Shown: positions 26,179 to 34,437, numbered from the stretch's first letter. The stretch: DNA of 64,000 nt from an uncultured Ruminococcus sp. (GCA_900543145.1 UQPZ01000001.1:124001-188000), one strand, 5' to 3'. Numbers and translations are program-made. The notes: generated by a model from the letters alone, not told the origin.

Positions 26179-27312
26179 TTGTTTTTGTTTATATTTGCAG
26201 CAGTACTTTTTCTTGTGCTGTATTCTATGTTTAAATATCGTGTTTTATGGGAAAAAACAAAGCTTTCATCGGCGTTTTACTGGCTGATACAGCTTGCCCT
26301 TACCGCTGTTCTTATGTATTGTATGCTGGGGAATTATGATAGGATAAGCTATCCCTTTCCTGCTGTACCTATGCTTTTTGCTTCAGCTGCTGTATTTATT
26401 ATTCTAAGTTATTCGGCGGTTCTGTTTATTGTAAGAGATATATTTCTGATCTCTGCAAAGCTTCTTAAACGTTCGGAATGCAGGGCGGCAAGGATGTTAA
26501 AGAGTCGGAAATGTACAGCAGCAATACTCATATCAACATTTGTTCTCTCGATTATCGGATACGTTAATATGGGCATTGTAAGGGTTACTGAATATTCAGT
26601 TGATATAGCTAAGCCATCTGTTAACGATAAGCTTGAGATAGTAATGCTTTCAGACGCTCATATAGGAACTGCGGTCGATAAAAACGGAATTGATGAAATC
26701 GTGGCAAAAATAAACGATATGAAACCGGACGCAGTATTTCTGGCAGGAGATCTTTTTGATGAAAACACTTCTGAGGAAAACCGTCTGTATATGACTGAAA
26801 GATTTTCTGACATTAAATCAAAATACGGCGTGTATTTTTCATATGGAAATCATGAGGGCTACTTGGGTGAGGACATCAGCGGTTATTTTAAACAAGCTGG
26901 AATTACCGTTCTGGAAGATGAAGCGGTAACTATAGCCGGAGATATTTCCGTAATAGGAAGAAAGGATCTGTCCGCTGAACCGGAGGATTTGGAAAGTCTT
27001 ATGAAAAGGTATTCAATTAATACAGAAAGCCCTGTCATAGTCTTAAATCATCAGCCCTCCGAACTTAAAGAAATTTCCGACTCAGGAGCAGATCTTACCC
27101 TCTGCGGACATACACACGGAGAGCAGTTTCCCTTAACCGAAGCTTTGGTTTCGTTAGCCAACGATATGGTATACGGCGTTGAGAAATTTGACTCAATGAC
27201 CGCTGTAACTTCATCAGGCATAGGCGGCTGGGGAGTGCATTTTAAATTTCCCGCAAAGAGCGAGCTTGTTAAAATAACTTTAAACTTTAATAATCAGCTT
27301 GACAGAAAATAA
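26179..27312 (+). CDS. Membrane-anchored metallophosphoesterase (YkuE/YaeI-like)
   Basis: The 377-residue product has about four N-terminal membrane helices (roughly 2-18, 32-50, 60-83 and 113-133) and a calcineurin-type phosphoesterase domain. Metal-site motifs are LSDAHIG, LAGDLFDE, YGNHEG, LNHQP and CGHTHGEQFPL, all intact, so a two-metal active enzyme is expected. Related proteins hydrolyse lipid-linked phosphates or phosphodiesters at the membrane surface; the substrate here is unknown. Start is TTG at 26179, placed by GAGGTG just upstream. The last codons contain the -35 of the downstream cobalamin-operon promoter. Confidence 0.88.
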   Translation: MFLFIFAAVLFLVLYSMFKYRVLWEKTKLSSAFYWLIQLALTAVLMYCMLGNYDRISYPFPAVPMLFASAAVFIILSYSAVLFIVRDIFLISAKLLKRSECRAARMLKSRKCTAAILISTFVLSIIGYVNMGIVRVTEYSVDIAKPSVNDKLEIVMLSDAHIGTAVDKNGIDEIVAKINDMKPDAVFLAGDLFDENTSEENRLYMTERFSDIKSKYGVYFSYGNHEGYLGEDISGYFKQAGITVLEDEAVTIAGDISVIGRKDLSAEPEDLESLMKRYSINTESPVIVLNHQPSELKEISDSGADLTLCGHTHGEQFPLTEALVSLANDMVYGVEKFDSMTAVTSSGIGGWGVHFKFPAKSELVKITLNFNNQLDRK

Positions 27313-27328
27313 AGAAATATGCTATAAT
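27299..27328 (+). promoter_or_regulatory. Promoter of the cobalamin-riboswitch operon
   Basis: TTGACA (27299-27304), 18-base spacer, TATAAT (27323-27328). The -35 overlaps the last codons of the metallophosphoesterase gene. Confidence 0.78.
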
Positions 27329-27348
27329 AATTAAAATCAAATATTTTC

Positions 27349-27472
27349 AGGGACACGGTCTGAAAAGTTGTCAGCCTAGTAAGTAATTGGGAATCTGGTT
27401 AGAATCCGGAACAACCGTCATTACTGTGTTTGGCATTTATTTGCCATAAGTCAGAATACTCCCGTGTTTCCT
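27349..27472 (+). promoter_or_regulatory. Cobalamin (adenosylcobalamin) riboswitch aptamer
   Basis: The core GGGAATCTGGTTAGAATCC (from 27389) matches the conserved B12-box region, followed by CCGTCATTACTGT and AAGTCAGAATACTC, which correspond to the conserved ACUGU and GUCAG-AUAC elements of the family. Closing stem P1 forms between GGACACGG (27351-27358) and CCGTGTTTCC (27462-27471). The terminator at 27606-27636 is its likely expression platform. Family membership is a motif reading, not a covariance-model score. Confidence 0.88.
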
Positions 27473-27517
27473 AAGCGGTATCGCCGTCTTGGACGAAGAA
27501 GAAGCGCAGCCGGCTTT

Positions 27518-27546
27518 TACGGAGAGATTCCGTCAAAAGGACGTTT
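27518..27546 (+). promoter_or_regulatory. Hairpin in the riboswitch expression region
   Basis: CTTTTACGGA pairs with TCCGTCAAAAG (one bulged C) around a GAGAT loop, followed after GACG by TTTTTATTTT. It may act as an additional terminator or as part of the antiterminator switch. Confidence 0.5.
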
Positions 27547-27605
27547 TTATTTTCGCTTATTACGGGATAGCTGCGTCTTGTTCTAAAAGTCAGTTGTGCT
27601 TTCTT

Positions 27606-27636
27606 TGCTTTCGGCATTGAAAGCATTTTTTATTTT
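27606..27636 (+). terminator. Riboswitch-controlled terminator before the first cobalamin-operon gene
   Basis: TGCTTTC (27606-27612) pairs with GAAAGCA (27619-27625) around a six-base loop, followed by TTTTTTATTTT. It lies just before the ribosome binding site of the first gene, as expected for a transcription-terminating riboswitch. Confidence 0.78.
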
Positions 27637-27661
27637 GTATTTAATAGAAAGGGATCCCGAA

Positions 27662-27961
27662 ATGAATAAGGATAATAAGACGGAATATGCATTGAATATG
27701 CTTAAAAGCAAATACTCGGAGCTCGGCAGGATTCCTATCAGGAGCGATTTTGAAAGCAGTGACGTGTGCTTTATAAAACAGAAGCTGGGACCCTGGCCCA
27801 GAGCGCTGGAGAGAGCAGGACTAAAAGAGAGCCTTAAACCTTCCGCCGCCGACAAGAGCCGGGAAAAGAGAAAACGTGCAAAGGAAAAAAGAAGAGCATT
27901 AAAATCAAACGTACAAGGATCTGATCGTTTGAAAATTGAAAAAACGGAGGAAAAACTATGA
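27662..27961 (+). CDS. Small basic protein with a homing-endonuclease-associated (HNH) repeat
   Basis: The 99-residue product has one copy of the short repeat seen beside HNH homing endonucleases: a helix, L-G-R-I-P-I-R-S-D-F, then IKQKLGPWPRALERAGLK (about residues 15-60). No HNH or LAGLIDADG nuclease motif is present. The C-terminal third is very rich in Lys and Arg (DKSREKRKRAKEKRRALK), suggesting nucleic-acid binding. It is the first gene after the riboswitch terminator, with GAAAGGGA as ribosome binding site, and its stop overlaps the next start as ATGA. A regulatory or RNA-binding role is inference only. Confidence 0.75.
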   Translation: MNKDNKTEYALNMLKSKYSELGRIPIRSDFESSDVCFIKQKLGPWPRALERAGLKESLKPSAADKSREKRKRAKEKRRALKSNVQGSDRLKIEKTEEKL

Positions 27962-29994
27962 AAATAACTGCCAGAATAATATCAGCCGCAGCCGCAGCAG
28001 TAATGGCGGTATGTTCGGTATCGCTGAATGCTTTTGCTTCTGAAAAAGCCGGTAGGATTAGGATATCAGCTGTAAACAATAACTTTTCCGTATCAGACGG
28101 AGCGGCGTGGGACGGAACTCTATTTGATATATGGATAGATATAGACGGCGAAGAACCGCTGTCCGACGCAGTAATGCGGGGATTTAAAGCAAGCGGCTAT
28201 TCCGTTTCGGGACTTGATGCAGGCTATGTTACGGATATAAACGGAGTCGGAACTGCAACTGCTTCAGATATGGGCGGCTGGATGTTTACTTTAAACGACT
28301 GGTTCACAAACGAAAGCCCCTCGGCTTATACGCTTTCCGACGGTGATGAGATATGTTATATGTATTCATGCAATTGGGGAGCGGATATAGGCAGCGACTG
28401 GTCAGGCAGCAGTACGTTGCTGAAGGATGTTGTTTTCAGCACAGGAACGCTCGATAAGGATTTCCTTCCAGAAACGGATAAATACACTCTTACAGTAACG
28501 GATTCAGACAGTATAAGGGTAACTCCGTCTGCCGAAAATAAAAATTTTCAGGTCAGGATATATAAAAACAACTATACTCCTGAAGTAGACGGAAGCGAGT
28601 ATAAAAGAAGCGAATATATTCCCGTTGCCGACGGAGATGTACTTTATATAGGAGTAGGAGATCCGTCATGGCCCAGTATGAATGGCGGACAGACTGAAAC
28701 GGTATATAAATTCAGCATTGTTTCAGCTGATACCAAGCCCTCCGACGACCAAAAGGCTGCCGACGCCGTAGATGCGCTTATCGCCCGGATAGGAGAGGTA
28801 ACTTCTGAAAGCAGGGAAGCAATTAAAAAGGCGAGAGCGGCTTATGAAAGGCTTACAGCTCAACAGAAGGCGCTATGCAGTAATTACAGTATTCTGGCTG
28901 CGGCAGAGGAAGCTTATTCAAGGCTGTCAGAGCAGAAGCTGGCTTCATTCGACGAGCTGTACAGCAGTGTTGCAGATTATCTGCTAAAAAGCGGAATCCC
29001 GGGTATCGGTTCAGTGGGCGGCGAATGGACTGTTATAGGTCTTGCAAGAAGCGGTAGGATAACTGAGGAATTTTCAAAGGGCTATTATGAGAACGCTGTT
29101 AAATATATTAGGTCAGCCGGCTCGGCAAAGCTGAGCAATACAAGGTCTACGGAAAACTCCAGAATGATACTTGCATTGACGTCGCTTGGCTATGATGCCG
29201 CCGATGTCGGCGGATATAATCTTTTTGAGCCTCTGGCTGATTTTGATTATGTTGTAAAGCAGGGCATAAACGGCGCAGCGTATGCATTGATCGCTCTTGA
29301 TTCAAGAAATTACGATATACCTGAAACTGATTCTGAAAATACTGTTACAAGAAAAAAGCTTATAGATTATATTTTAGATACGCAGCTTACTGACGGCGGA
29401 TGGTCGCTGAACGGAGAAAATGCAGATATTGATATTTCTTCAATGGTTCTTACGGCGCTTGCTCCGTATTATGATGAGGAAAATGTAAGATCGGCGGTAA
29501 ATAAGGCGCTGGATATGCTTTCGGCAGCTCAGAACCCGGACGGTACGTTTTCTTCAACGGGTGAGGGAGTCTGCGAAAGCACGTCGCAGGCAGTAATTGC
29601 TCTTGCAAGCCTTGGTATTGATCCTTCATCAGATGAGAGATTTGTAAAAAACGGAGTTTCCGCAGCAGACGCACTGAAGCTGTTTTACGCAGACGGAGGT
29701 TTCAGCCATATTGTCAAAAGCGGCTCGGCTGACCGAATGGCTTCTGAACAGGGATTCTGTGCGCTTGCGGCATATTACAGGCTTATGAACGGCGGTAATT
29801 CTCTTTTTGATATGACTGATGTTCCCGAGAGTGAAAATCCGGCGGTCAGCGATAAAAATAATGTTTCTTCAAAGTCAGATCCTTCTGCCGATAAGCTTCC
29901 CGCCACCGGCAACTGCTCAAAGGCAATAGTTCTTATGCTTGCGGCGGTATCCATAGGTGCGGCGGTTACTGTAAAAAGAAAATCAATTAAATAA
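27958..29994 (+). CDS. Sortase-anchored surface protein with DUF4430 and alpha/alpha-toroid domains (intrinsic-factor-like)
   Basis: The 678-residue product has a signal peptide (1-27), a DUF4430 domain (about 30-150; GGWMFTLNDWFTNESPSAYT then LSDGDEICYMYSCNWG), a cadherin-like beta domain (about 158-255), a helical spacer (about 270-325) of a type common in Firmicute surface proteins, and an alpha/alpha toroid (about 335-620) with DGGWS, DGTFSS and DGGFSH repeats as in prenyltransferase/terpene-cyclase-like folds. It ends with LPATG (647-651), a hydrophobic segment and KRKSIK, a sortase signal. Mammalian intrinsic factor and transcobalamin combine the same two ligand-binding folds, in the opposite order. 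Under a cobalamin riboswitch and beside an ECF transporter, a cell-wall cobalamin-capture role is inferred. Confidence 0.85.
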   Translation: MKITARIISAAAAAVMAVCSVSLNAFASEKAGRIRISAVNNNFSVSDGAAWDGTLFDIWIDIDGEEPLSDAVMRGFKASGYSVSGLDAGYVTDINGVGTATASDMGGWMFTLNDWFTNESPSAYTLSDGDEICYMYSCNWGADIGSDWSGSSTLLKDVVFSTGTLDKDFLPETDKYTLTVTDSDSIRVTPSAENKNFQVRIYKNNYTPEVDGSEYKRSEYIPVADGDVLYIGVGDPSWPSMNGGQTETVYKFSIVSADTKPSDDQKAADAVDALIARIGEVTSESREAIKKARAAYERLTAQQKALCSNYSILAAAEEAYSRLSEQKLASFDELYSSVADYLLKSGIPGIGSVGGEWTVIGLARSGRITEEFSKGYYENAVKYIRSAGSAKLSNTRSTENSRMILALTSLGYDAADVGGYNLFEPLADFDYVVKQGINGAAYALIALDSRNYDIPETDSENTVTRKKLIDYILDTQLTDGGWSLNGENADIDISSMVLTALAPYYDEENVRSAVNKALDMLSAAQNPDGTFSSTGEGVCESTSQAVIALASLGIDPSSDERFVKNGVSAADALKLFYADGGFSHIVKSGSADRMASEQGFCALAAYYRLMNGGNSLFDMTDVPESENPAVSDKNNVSSKSDPSADKLPATGNCSKAIVLMLAAVSIGAAVTVKRKSIK

Positions 29995-30012
29995 TAAGGA
30001 GAGCGTCTGCTT

Positions 30013-30840
30013 ATGTTTGAATGGCTGAAAAAATACAGGTTCCGAATTGCCGTAATCACTGTTATTGCAGCTGTGCTTGCAGCGGCTTATTGGTACGGCG
30101 GAGCTTCTCCCGGATCTCATGGGTGGGCAGTTTCCGATTCAAAGGCGCTGCTTTTAGAAGCTGCGACGGCTTCTTCGTATACATGGAGTCCTGCGCTTAT
30201 TGAGGGGAACAGTCTTGCAGAGTTGTCGGAAAAAGCTGAGGAAAGCTTGTCTGAAGCTGAAGCTTCTGAAAATACGCCGACATCGGAAAAGGAGTCAGAA
30301 GCGTCTGTTTATGAAGTCAGCTCGTCAGTAAATGATCATGTGGAAAGTACGGTTGACGATCCGTCTGCTCAGCCTAACAGTGAGAACTTGTCCGGGTCGG
30401 GATCTGAAGCAGCTGAGGAATATGAGCTGAAATGTACGATTTCAATCTCCTGCGGTACGGTTCTTGACAATATGGATAAGCTTGATAAAAATAAGCATGA
30501 GCTTGTTCCGTCGGACGGCTGGCTGTTTTCGGAAACCGAGGTGGTTTTCAGCGACGGAGAAAGCGCTTTTGATCTGCTTCTTAGAGTATGCAGGGATAAC
30601 GGCATACACTTTGAAAGCGCACATACTCCGCTTTCTGATAACGCTTATATAGAGGGTATAGGAAATATTTATGAGTTTGACTGCGGAAGTCTTTCGGGCT
30701 GGATGTATAATGTAGACGGTGAATTTCCCAATTACAGCTGCTCGGATTATATTATTCAAGATAATGATAAAATCAATTTTGTCTATACCTGCGATCTCGG
30801 CAAGGATGTTGGAGGAGATTATTATGGTCAGAACAGATAG
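30013..30840 (+). CDS. Membrane-tethered DUF4430 (transcobalamin beta-like) protein
   Basis: The 275-residue product has a short basic N-terminus, one uncleaved-looking membrane helix (about 11-30), a Ser/Glu-rich extended linker (about 60-140) and a C-terminal DUF4430 domain (about 145-272) with FSDGESAFDLLLRVCRDN, a GSLSGWMYNVDGEFPNYSCS core and DKINFVYTCDLGKDVGG. Compared with the preceding protein it lacks the toroid domain and the sortase signal, so it should sit on the membrane rather than the wall. It could receive ligand from the surface protein and deliver it to the ECF transporter encoded next. AAGGAG lies 11 bases before the ATG. Confidence 0.82.
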   Translation: MFEWLKKYRFRIAVITVIAAVLAAAYWYGGASPGSHGWAVSDSKALLLEAATASSYTWSPALIEGNSLAELSEKAEESLSEAEASENTPTSEKESEASVYEVSSSVNDHVESTVDDPSAQPNSENLSGSGSEAAEEYELKCTISISCGTVLDNMDKLDKNKHELVPSDGWLFSETEVVFSDGESAFDLLLRVCRDNGIHFESAHTPLSDNAYIEGIGNIYEFDCGSLSGWMYNVDGEFPNYSCSDYIIQDNDKINFVYTCDLGKDVGGDYYGQNR

Positions 30841-30858
30841 CTGTTTCGGAGGAAAGCT

Positions 30859-31746
30859 ATGAAGGACGCTTTTTCACGTTTTCACCCTTTGGCAAGCTTC
30901 GGTTATTTTACTGCGGTGCTGCTGTTTTCAATGTTTGTGATGAATCCATTTTTCTCTGCTATATCGCTGATAAATGCCGTTGTATATTCGGTATATCTGA
31001 ACGGGCGCAGGAGCGTACGCTTTGGGTTACTGTATCTTATTCCCGCAATGCTTATGCTGATAATTATAAATCCTTTGTTCAATCATGAGGGGATGACTGC
31101 TGCCGCATATCTTCCCAGCGGTAATCCTATTACTGTGGAGTCAATTATTTACGGCTGTGCCGCAGCTTTGCTTATGGCAGGCGTTGTTATGTGGTTTTCC
31201 TGCTTTAATACAATAATTACTTCAGATAAGCTTATGTATCTTTTCGGCAGAATAGTTCCGCATTTAAGTCTTATGCTGTCTATGAGCCTGAGGTTTATTC
31301 CAAGATTCAGGGATCAGTTCACAAGGGTCAGAGAGGCACAGCGCTGTATTGGAAGGGATATATCCGGAGGAATTATAAAACGCCTTAAAAACGCTGTTAA
31401 GATATTTTCAATAATGGTCACATGGTCACTTGAAAATTCTGTTGAAACCGCTGATTCAATGAAAAGCCGAGGATACGGAACTTCAAAAAGAACATCTTAT
31501 TCGGTTTATAAATTTGAAAAGCGCGACGCCTTAGTTCTTCTTATAACGGCGCTGCTTAGTGCGTTTGTTATTTACGGCTGCGCGTCAGGATATGTTAATT
31601 TCAGGTATTTTCCTACAGTAAAAGGATCAGGGACCACACCTTTGGCGCTGGGAGTATATACTGCATATTTTTTATTGTGCGCAATGCCTATGGCAATAAA
31701 TTTAAAGGAGGAAACGGCATGGAGATGTTCAAGGTCAAGGATCTGA
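30859..31746 (+). CDS. ecfT: Energy-coupling factor transporter transmembrane protein EcfT
   Basis: The 295-residue product is the T component that couples two ATPases to a substrate-binding S protein in ECF vitamin importers. It has about five to six membrane helices and the cytoplasmic coupling segments typical of EcfT: RFRDQFTRVREAQRCIGRD and ADSMKSRGYGTSKR, the latter with the characteristic basic-residue/Gly motif. Length is slightly above the usual 260-270. GGAGG precedes the ATG. It overlaps the next gene by 28 bases, which encodes the remaining parts of the transporter. Confidence 0.9.
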   Translation: MKDAFSRFHPLASFGYFTAVLLFSMFVMNPFFSAISLINAVVYSVYLNGRRSVRFGLLYLIPAMLMLIIINPLFNHEGMTAAAYLPSGNPITVESIIYGCAAALLMAGVVMWFSCFNTIITSDKLMYLFGRIVPHLSLMLSMSLRFIPRFRDQFTRVREAQRCIGRDISGGIIKRLKNAVKIFSIMVTWSLENSVETADSMKSRGYGTSKRTSYSVYKFEKRDALVLLITALLSAFVIYGCASGYVNFRYFPTVKGSGTTPLALGVYTAYFLLCAMPMAINLKEETAWRCSRSRI

Positions 31747-34373
31747 GCTTTACATATCCCAAGAGCATAAGCGGCGCTTTGGAGAACATCTCTTTTTCTG
31801 TATCCTCCGGTGAATTCATTACCATCTGCGGTCCGTCAGGCTGCGGAAAAAGCACTTTGCTTAGACATTTTAAAACTGTTCTTACTCCTCATGGATTGAA
31901 AAGCGGAGAAGTTCTTTTCTGCGGAAAGCCGCTGAATGATGTGGCGTCAGATATTCAAAGCAGGGAAATAGGTTTTGTAGGACAGTCGCCCGATAATCAG
32001 ATAGTAACAGATAAGGTCTGGCATGAGCTTGCTTTCGGTCTTGAAAGCATAGGCGCAGACAACAATACGATAAGAAGAAAAACTGCTGAAACAGCGGCGT
32101 TTTTCGGTATGCAGAACTGGTTTGAAAAAAGCGTAAGTCAGCTTTCAGGAGGTCAGAAGCAGCTTCTGAATCTTGCGTCTATACTTATAATGAATCCGTC
32201 GGTACTGATACTTGATGAACCGACTTCTCAGCTTGATCCCATTGCGGCGTCAGAATTCATAGGTATGCTTGCAAAAATTAACCGTGAGCTTGGTATTACA
32301 GTAATTATTACTGAGCACAGACCGGAAGAGTTAATTCCGTTAAGCGGTAGGTTAATAGCTATGGAAAAGGGCAGAATAATATGCGATGATACACCGAGAA
32401 GGACTGCTGATATTTTAAAGCGTAAGGGTATGTATGCAGCTATGCCTGCGCCGGTACGCATTTGGTCTGCTTTGTCTGATGTCGGCGAATGTCCGCTGAC
32501 TGTTGCCGAGGGAAGAAGCTGGCTTGAAAATTATTCACTTACTCACGAGCAAAAGCCTGTCCGAAAAAAAGCTGTATCCGCAGGAGAAACGGTACTGGAG
32601 GCTGAGAAGATCTGGTTCAGGTATGAAAAGAACGGTGAAGATATTCTCAAAGGCATATCTTTTAAGGCAGGAAAGGGTGAATTGTTAGCGATCACAGGAG
32701 GAAACGGAGCAGGAAAGAGCACTTTGCTTTCGGTTCTTACAGGCGCGAGAAAACCGTACAGAGGAAAGGTTCTTATAAAAGGTAAAAACCTGGAGAGCAT
32801 AAAAAACCTATTCAGCGGAACTGTTGGAGCTGTTCCTCAGGATCCTCAGTCTATTTTTGTTAAAAAAACGTTATATGAGGATCTATTCGAGGTGTTTGAC
32901 GGCAAAAAAATGTCAGATCAGGAGAAAAGAAAAGCTGTAGAAGCGGTAATGAGGCTCTGCGGAATCTCACAGTTGTCTTGGCGTCACCCCTATGATCTGT
33001 CGGGCGGTGAACAGCAGAAAGCCGCGCTTGCAAAGGTTTTGCTGACTGAGCCTGAAATTCTTCTGCTGGACGAACCTACCAAGGGACTTGACGCAGATTT
33101 CAAAAAAACCTTTGCGGCAATTCTTAAAGCTGTATGCTTAAAAGGCACCTCGGTAATAATGGTCAGTCACGATATTGAATTCTGCGCTGATAATGCAGAC
33201 AGATGTGTTATGCTTTTTAACGGAGCAGCAGCAGCTGAGGGAGAATCGAGGGAGTTTTTTTCGGGAAATATGTTTTATACGACCTCTGCCTGTCGTATGT
33301 CAAGCGGAATAGTTGACGGAGCAGTTACCGTAAACGACGTTATAGAAGCATTCGGCGGCAGCACGGAAAATACCGAGCCGATAAATACAGACTTTTCTGG
33401 CGGTTACATTATAGATAATACAGCTGAGCTTTATGAGAAATCCGATAGTGAAAAAATGCCGCTTTGCAAAAGAATTATCGGGTACGTTGGTTTAGCTATG
33501 CTTGCGGCAGGCTTACTTCTGAGTTTCGGTTTCCTGAATTTTCATTCATCAGTATTTGACTTAGTAAAGCCGGAATATATTATGCTTATTTTGTCACTTA
33601 TTTGCTTTGCACTCGCCTTTTGGAAAAGATCTGACTGCAAAAAACAAGGTTTCTTTGAACCGTCTGAAAAAAGCAGACTGAAAAAAAGTACGGCTGCCGC
33701 TGCTGCTGCGGTTTTTGCGGCAGTACCTGCGACGGTTCTTTTCGGTGTATATTTTCTGGACAATAAAAAATATCTGTTTATCTCACTGCTGGTAATGCTG
33801 GAATGTATGCTGCCTTTTTTCATGGCTTTTGAGGGAAGAAAGCCTCAGGCTCGTGAGATCGTTATTATAGCGGTTCTCTGTGCTTTGGGAGTAGCCGGAA
33901 GAGCGGCTTTTTATATGCTGCCTCAGTTTAAGCCTGTTCTGGCTCTGGTTATTATCTCGGGCGCCGCGTTTGGAGGGGAAACAGGATTTTTGGTAGGATC
34001 AGTAACAATGCTGGTATCAAATATGCTCTTTCAGCAGGGACCATGGACTCCGTGGCAGATGTTTGCAATGGGAATCATAGGATTTTTATCGGGTGTACTG
34101 TTTGGCAGCGGATTTCTCAGCCGCAGCAGGTTATCACTCTGTATCTTCGGTTTTTTTAGTGCGGTAGTTATATACGGAGGAATAATGAACCCGTCATCGG
34201 CGTTGATAGCCGGTATAGGTCTAAGCAGATCAGTTCTTATCTCTTATTATATGGTGGGGCTTCCTATGGATTTAGTGCATGGCATAGCTACTGCGTTGTT
34301 CCTTTATGCAGGAGCAGCGCCAATGCTTGAAAAGCTTGAAAGGGTAAAAATCAAGTATGGAATTTCAGTATAA
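31719..34373 (+). CDS. Fused ECF ATPase-ATPase-S component (probable cobalamin importer)
   Basis: The 884-residue protein has two ABC ATPase domains. The first (about 1-230) has Walker A GPSGCGKST (38-46), LSGGQKQ and LILDEPTSQLDP. The second (about 285-510) has GGNGAGKST, LSGGEQQKAALA and LLLDEPTKGLD. A membrane region follows from about 590, and residues 705-870 form an S-component-like domain (EIVIIAVLCALGVAGRAAFY, FKPVLALVIISGAAFG and QQGPWTPWQMFAMG), which I associate with cobalamin-linked (CbrT-like) S components. With EcfT it would complete an importer from only two polypeptides. The ATG at 31719 has AAAGGAGG; an upstream in-frame TTG does not. Confidence 0.88.
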   Translation: MEMFKVKDLSFTYPKSISGALENISFSVSSGEFITICGPSGCGKSTLLRHFKTVLTPHGLKSGEVLFCGKPLNDVASDIQSREIGFVGQSPDNQIVTDKVWHELAFGLESIGADNNTIRRKTAETAAFFGMQNWFEKSVSQLSGGQKQLLNLASILIMNPSVLILDEPTSQLDPIAASEFIGMLAKINRELGITVIITEHRPEELIPLSGRLIAMEKGRIICDDTPRRTADILKRKGMYAAMPAPVRIWSALSDVGECPLTVAEGRSWLENYSLTHEQKPVRKKAVSAGETVLEAEKIWFRYEKNGEDILKGISFKAGKGELLAITGGNGAGKSTLLSVLTGARKPYRGKVLIKGKNLESIKNLFSGTVGAVPQDPQSIFVKKTLYEDLFEVFDGKKMSDQEKRKAVEAVMRLCGISQLSWRHPYDLSGGEQQKAALAKVLLTEPEILLLDEPTKGLDADFKKTFAAILKAVCLKGTSVIMVSHDIEFCADNADRCVMLFNGAAAAEGESREFFSGNMFYTTSACRMSSGIVDGAVTVNDVIEAFGGSTENTEPINTDFSGGYIIDNTAELYEKSDSEKMPLCKRIIGYVGLAMLAAGLLLSFGFLNFHSSVFDLVKPEYIMLILSLICFALAFWKRSDCKKQGFFEPSEKSRLKKSTAAAAAAVFAAVPATVLFGVYFLDNKKYLFISLLVMLECMLPFFMAFEGRKPQAREIVIIAVLCALGVAGRAAFYMLPQFKPVLALVIISGAAFGGETGFLVGSVTMLVSNMLFQQGPWTPWQMFAMGIIGFLSGVLFGSGFLSRSRLSLCIFGFFSAVVIYGGIMNPSSALIAGIGLSRSVLISYYMVGLPMDLVHGIATALFLYAGAAPMLEKLERVKIKYGISV

Positions 34374-34388
34374 AAATATATAATGATT

Positions 34389-34437
34389 TTCGGAAATTTC
34401 AAACAGTTGATTTTTCAAGAAATTTCTTTTTTATTTA
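34389..34437 (+). terminator. Weak AT-rich terminator after the cobalamin operon
   Basis: GGAAATTTC pairs with GAAATTTC some 18 bases later, followed by TTTTTTATTT. The stem is AT-rich, so read-through into the next gene is possible. Confidence 0.5.

Noticed and set aside
27662..27961. Active homing endonuclease or mobile intron
   Set aside because: Only the short associated repeat is present; there is no HNH or LAGLIDADG motif, no intron-like RNA and no interrupted gene.
28000..29990. Terpene cyclase or squalene-hopene-type enzyme from the DGGW repeats
   Set aside because: The protein is secreted and wall-anchored, lacks a DxDD catalytic motif, and sits in a cobalamin-controlled operon; only the toroid fold is shared.
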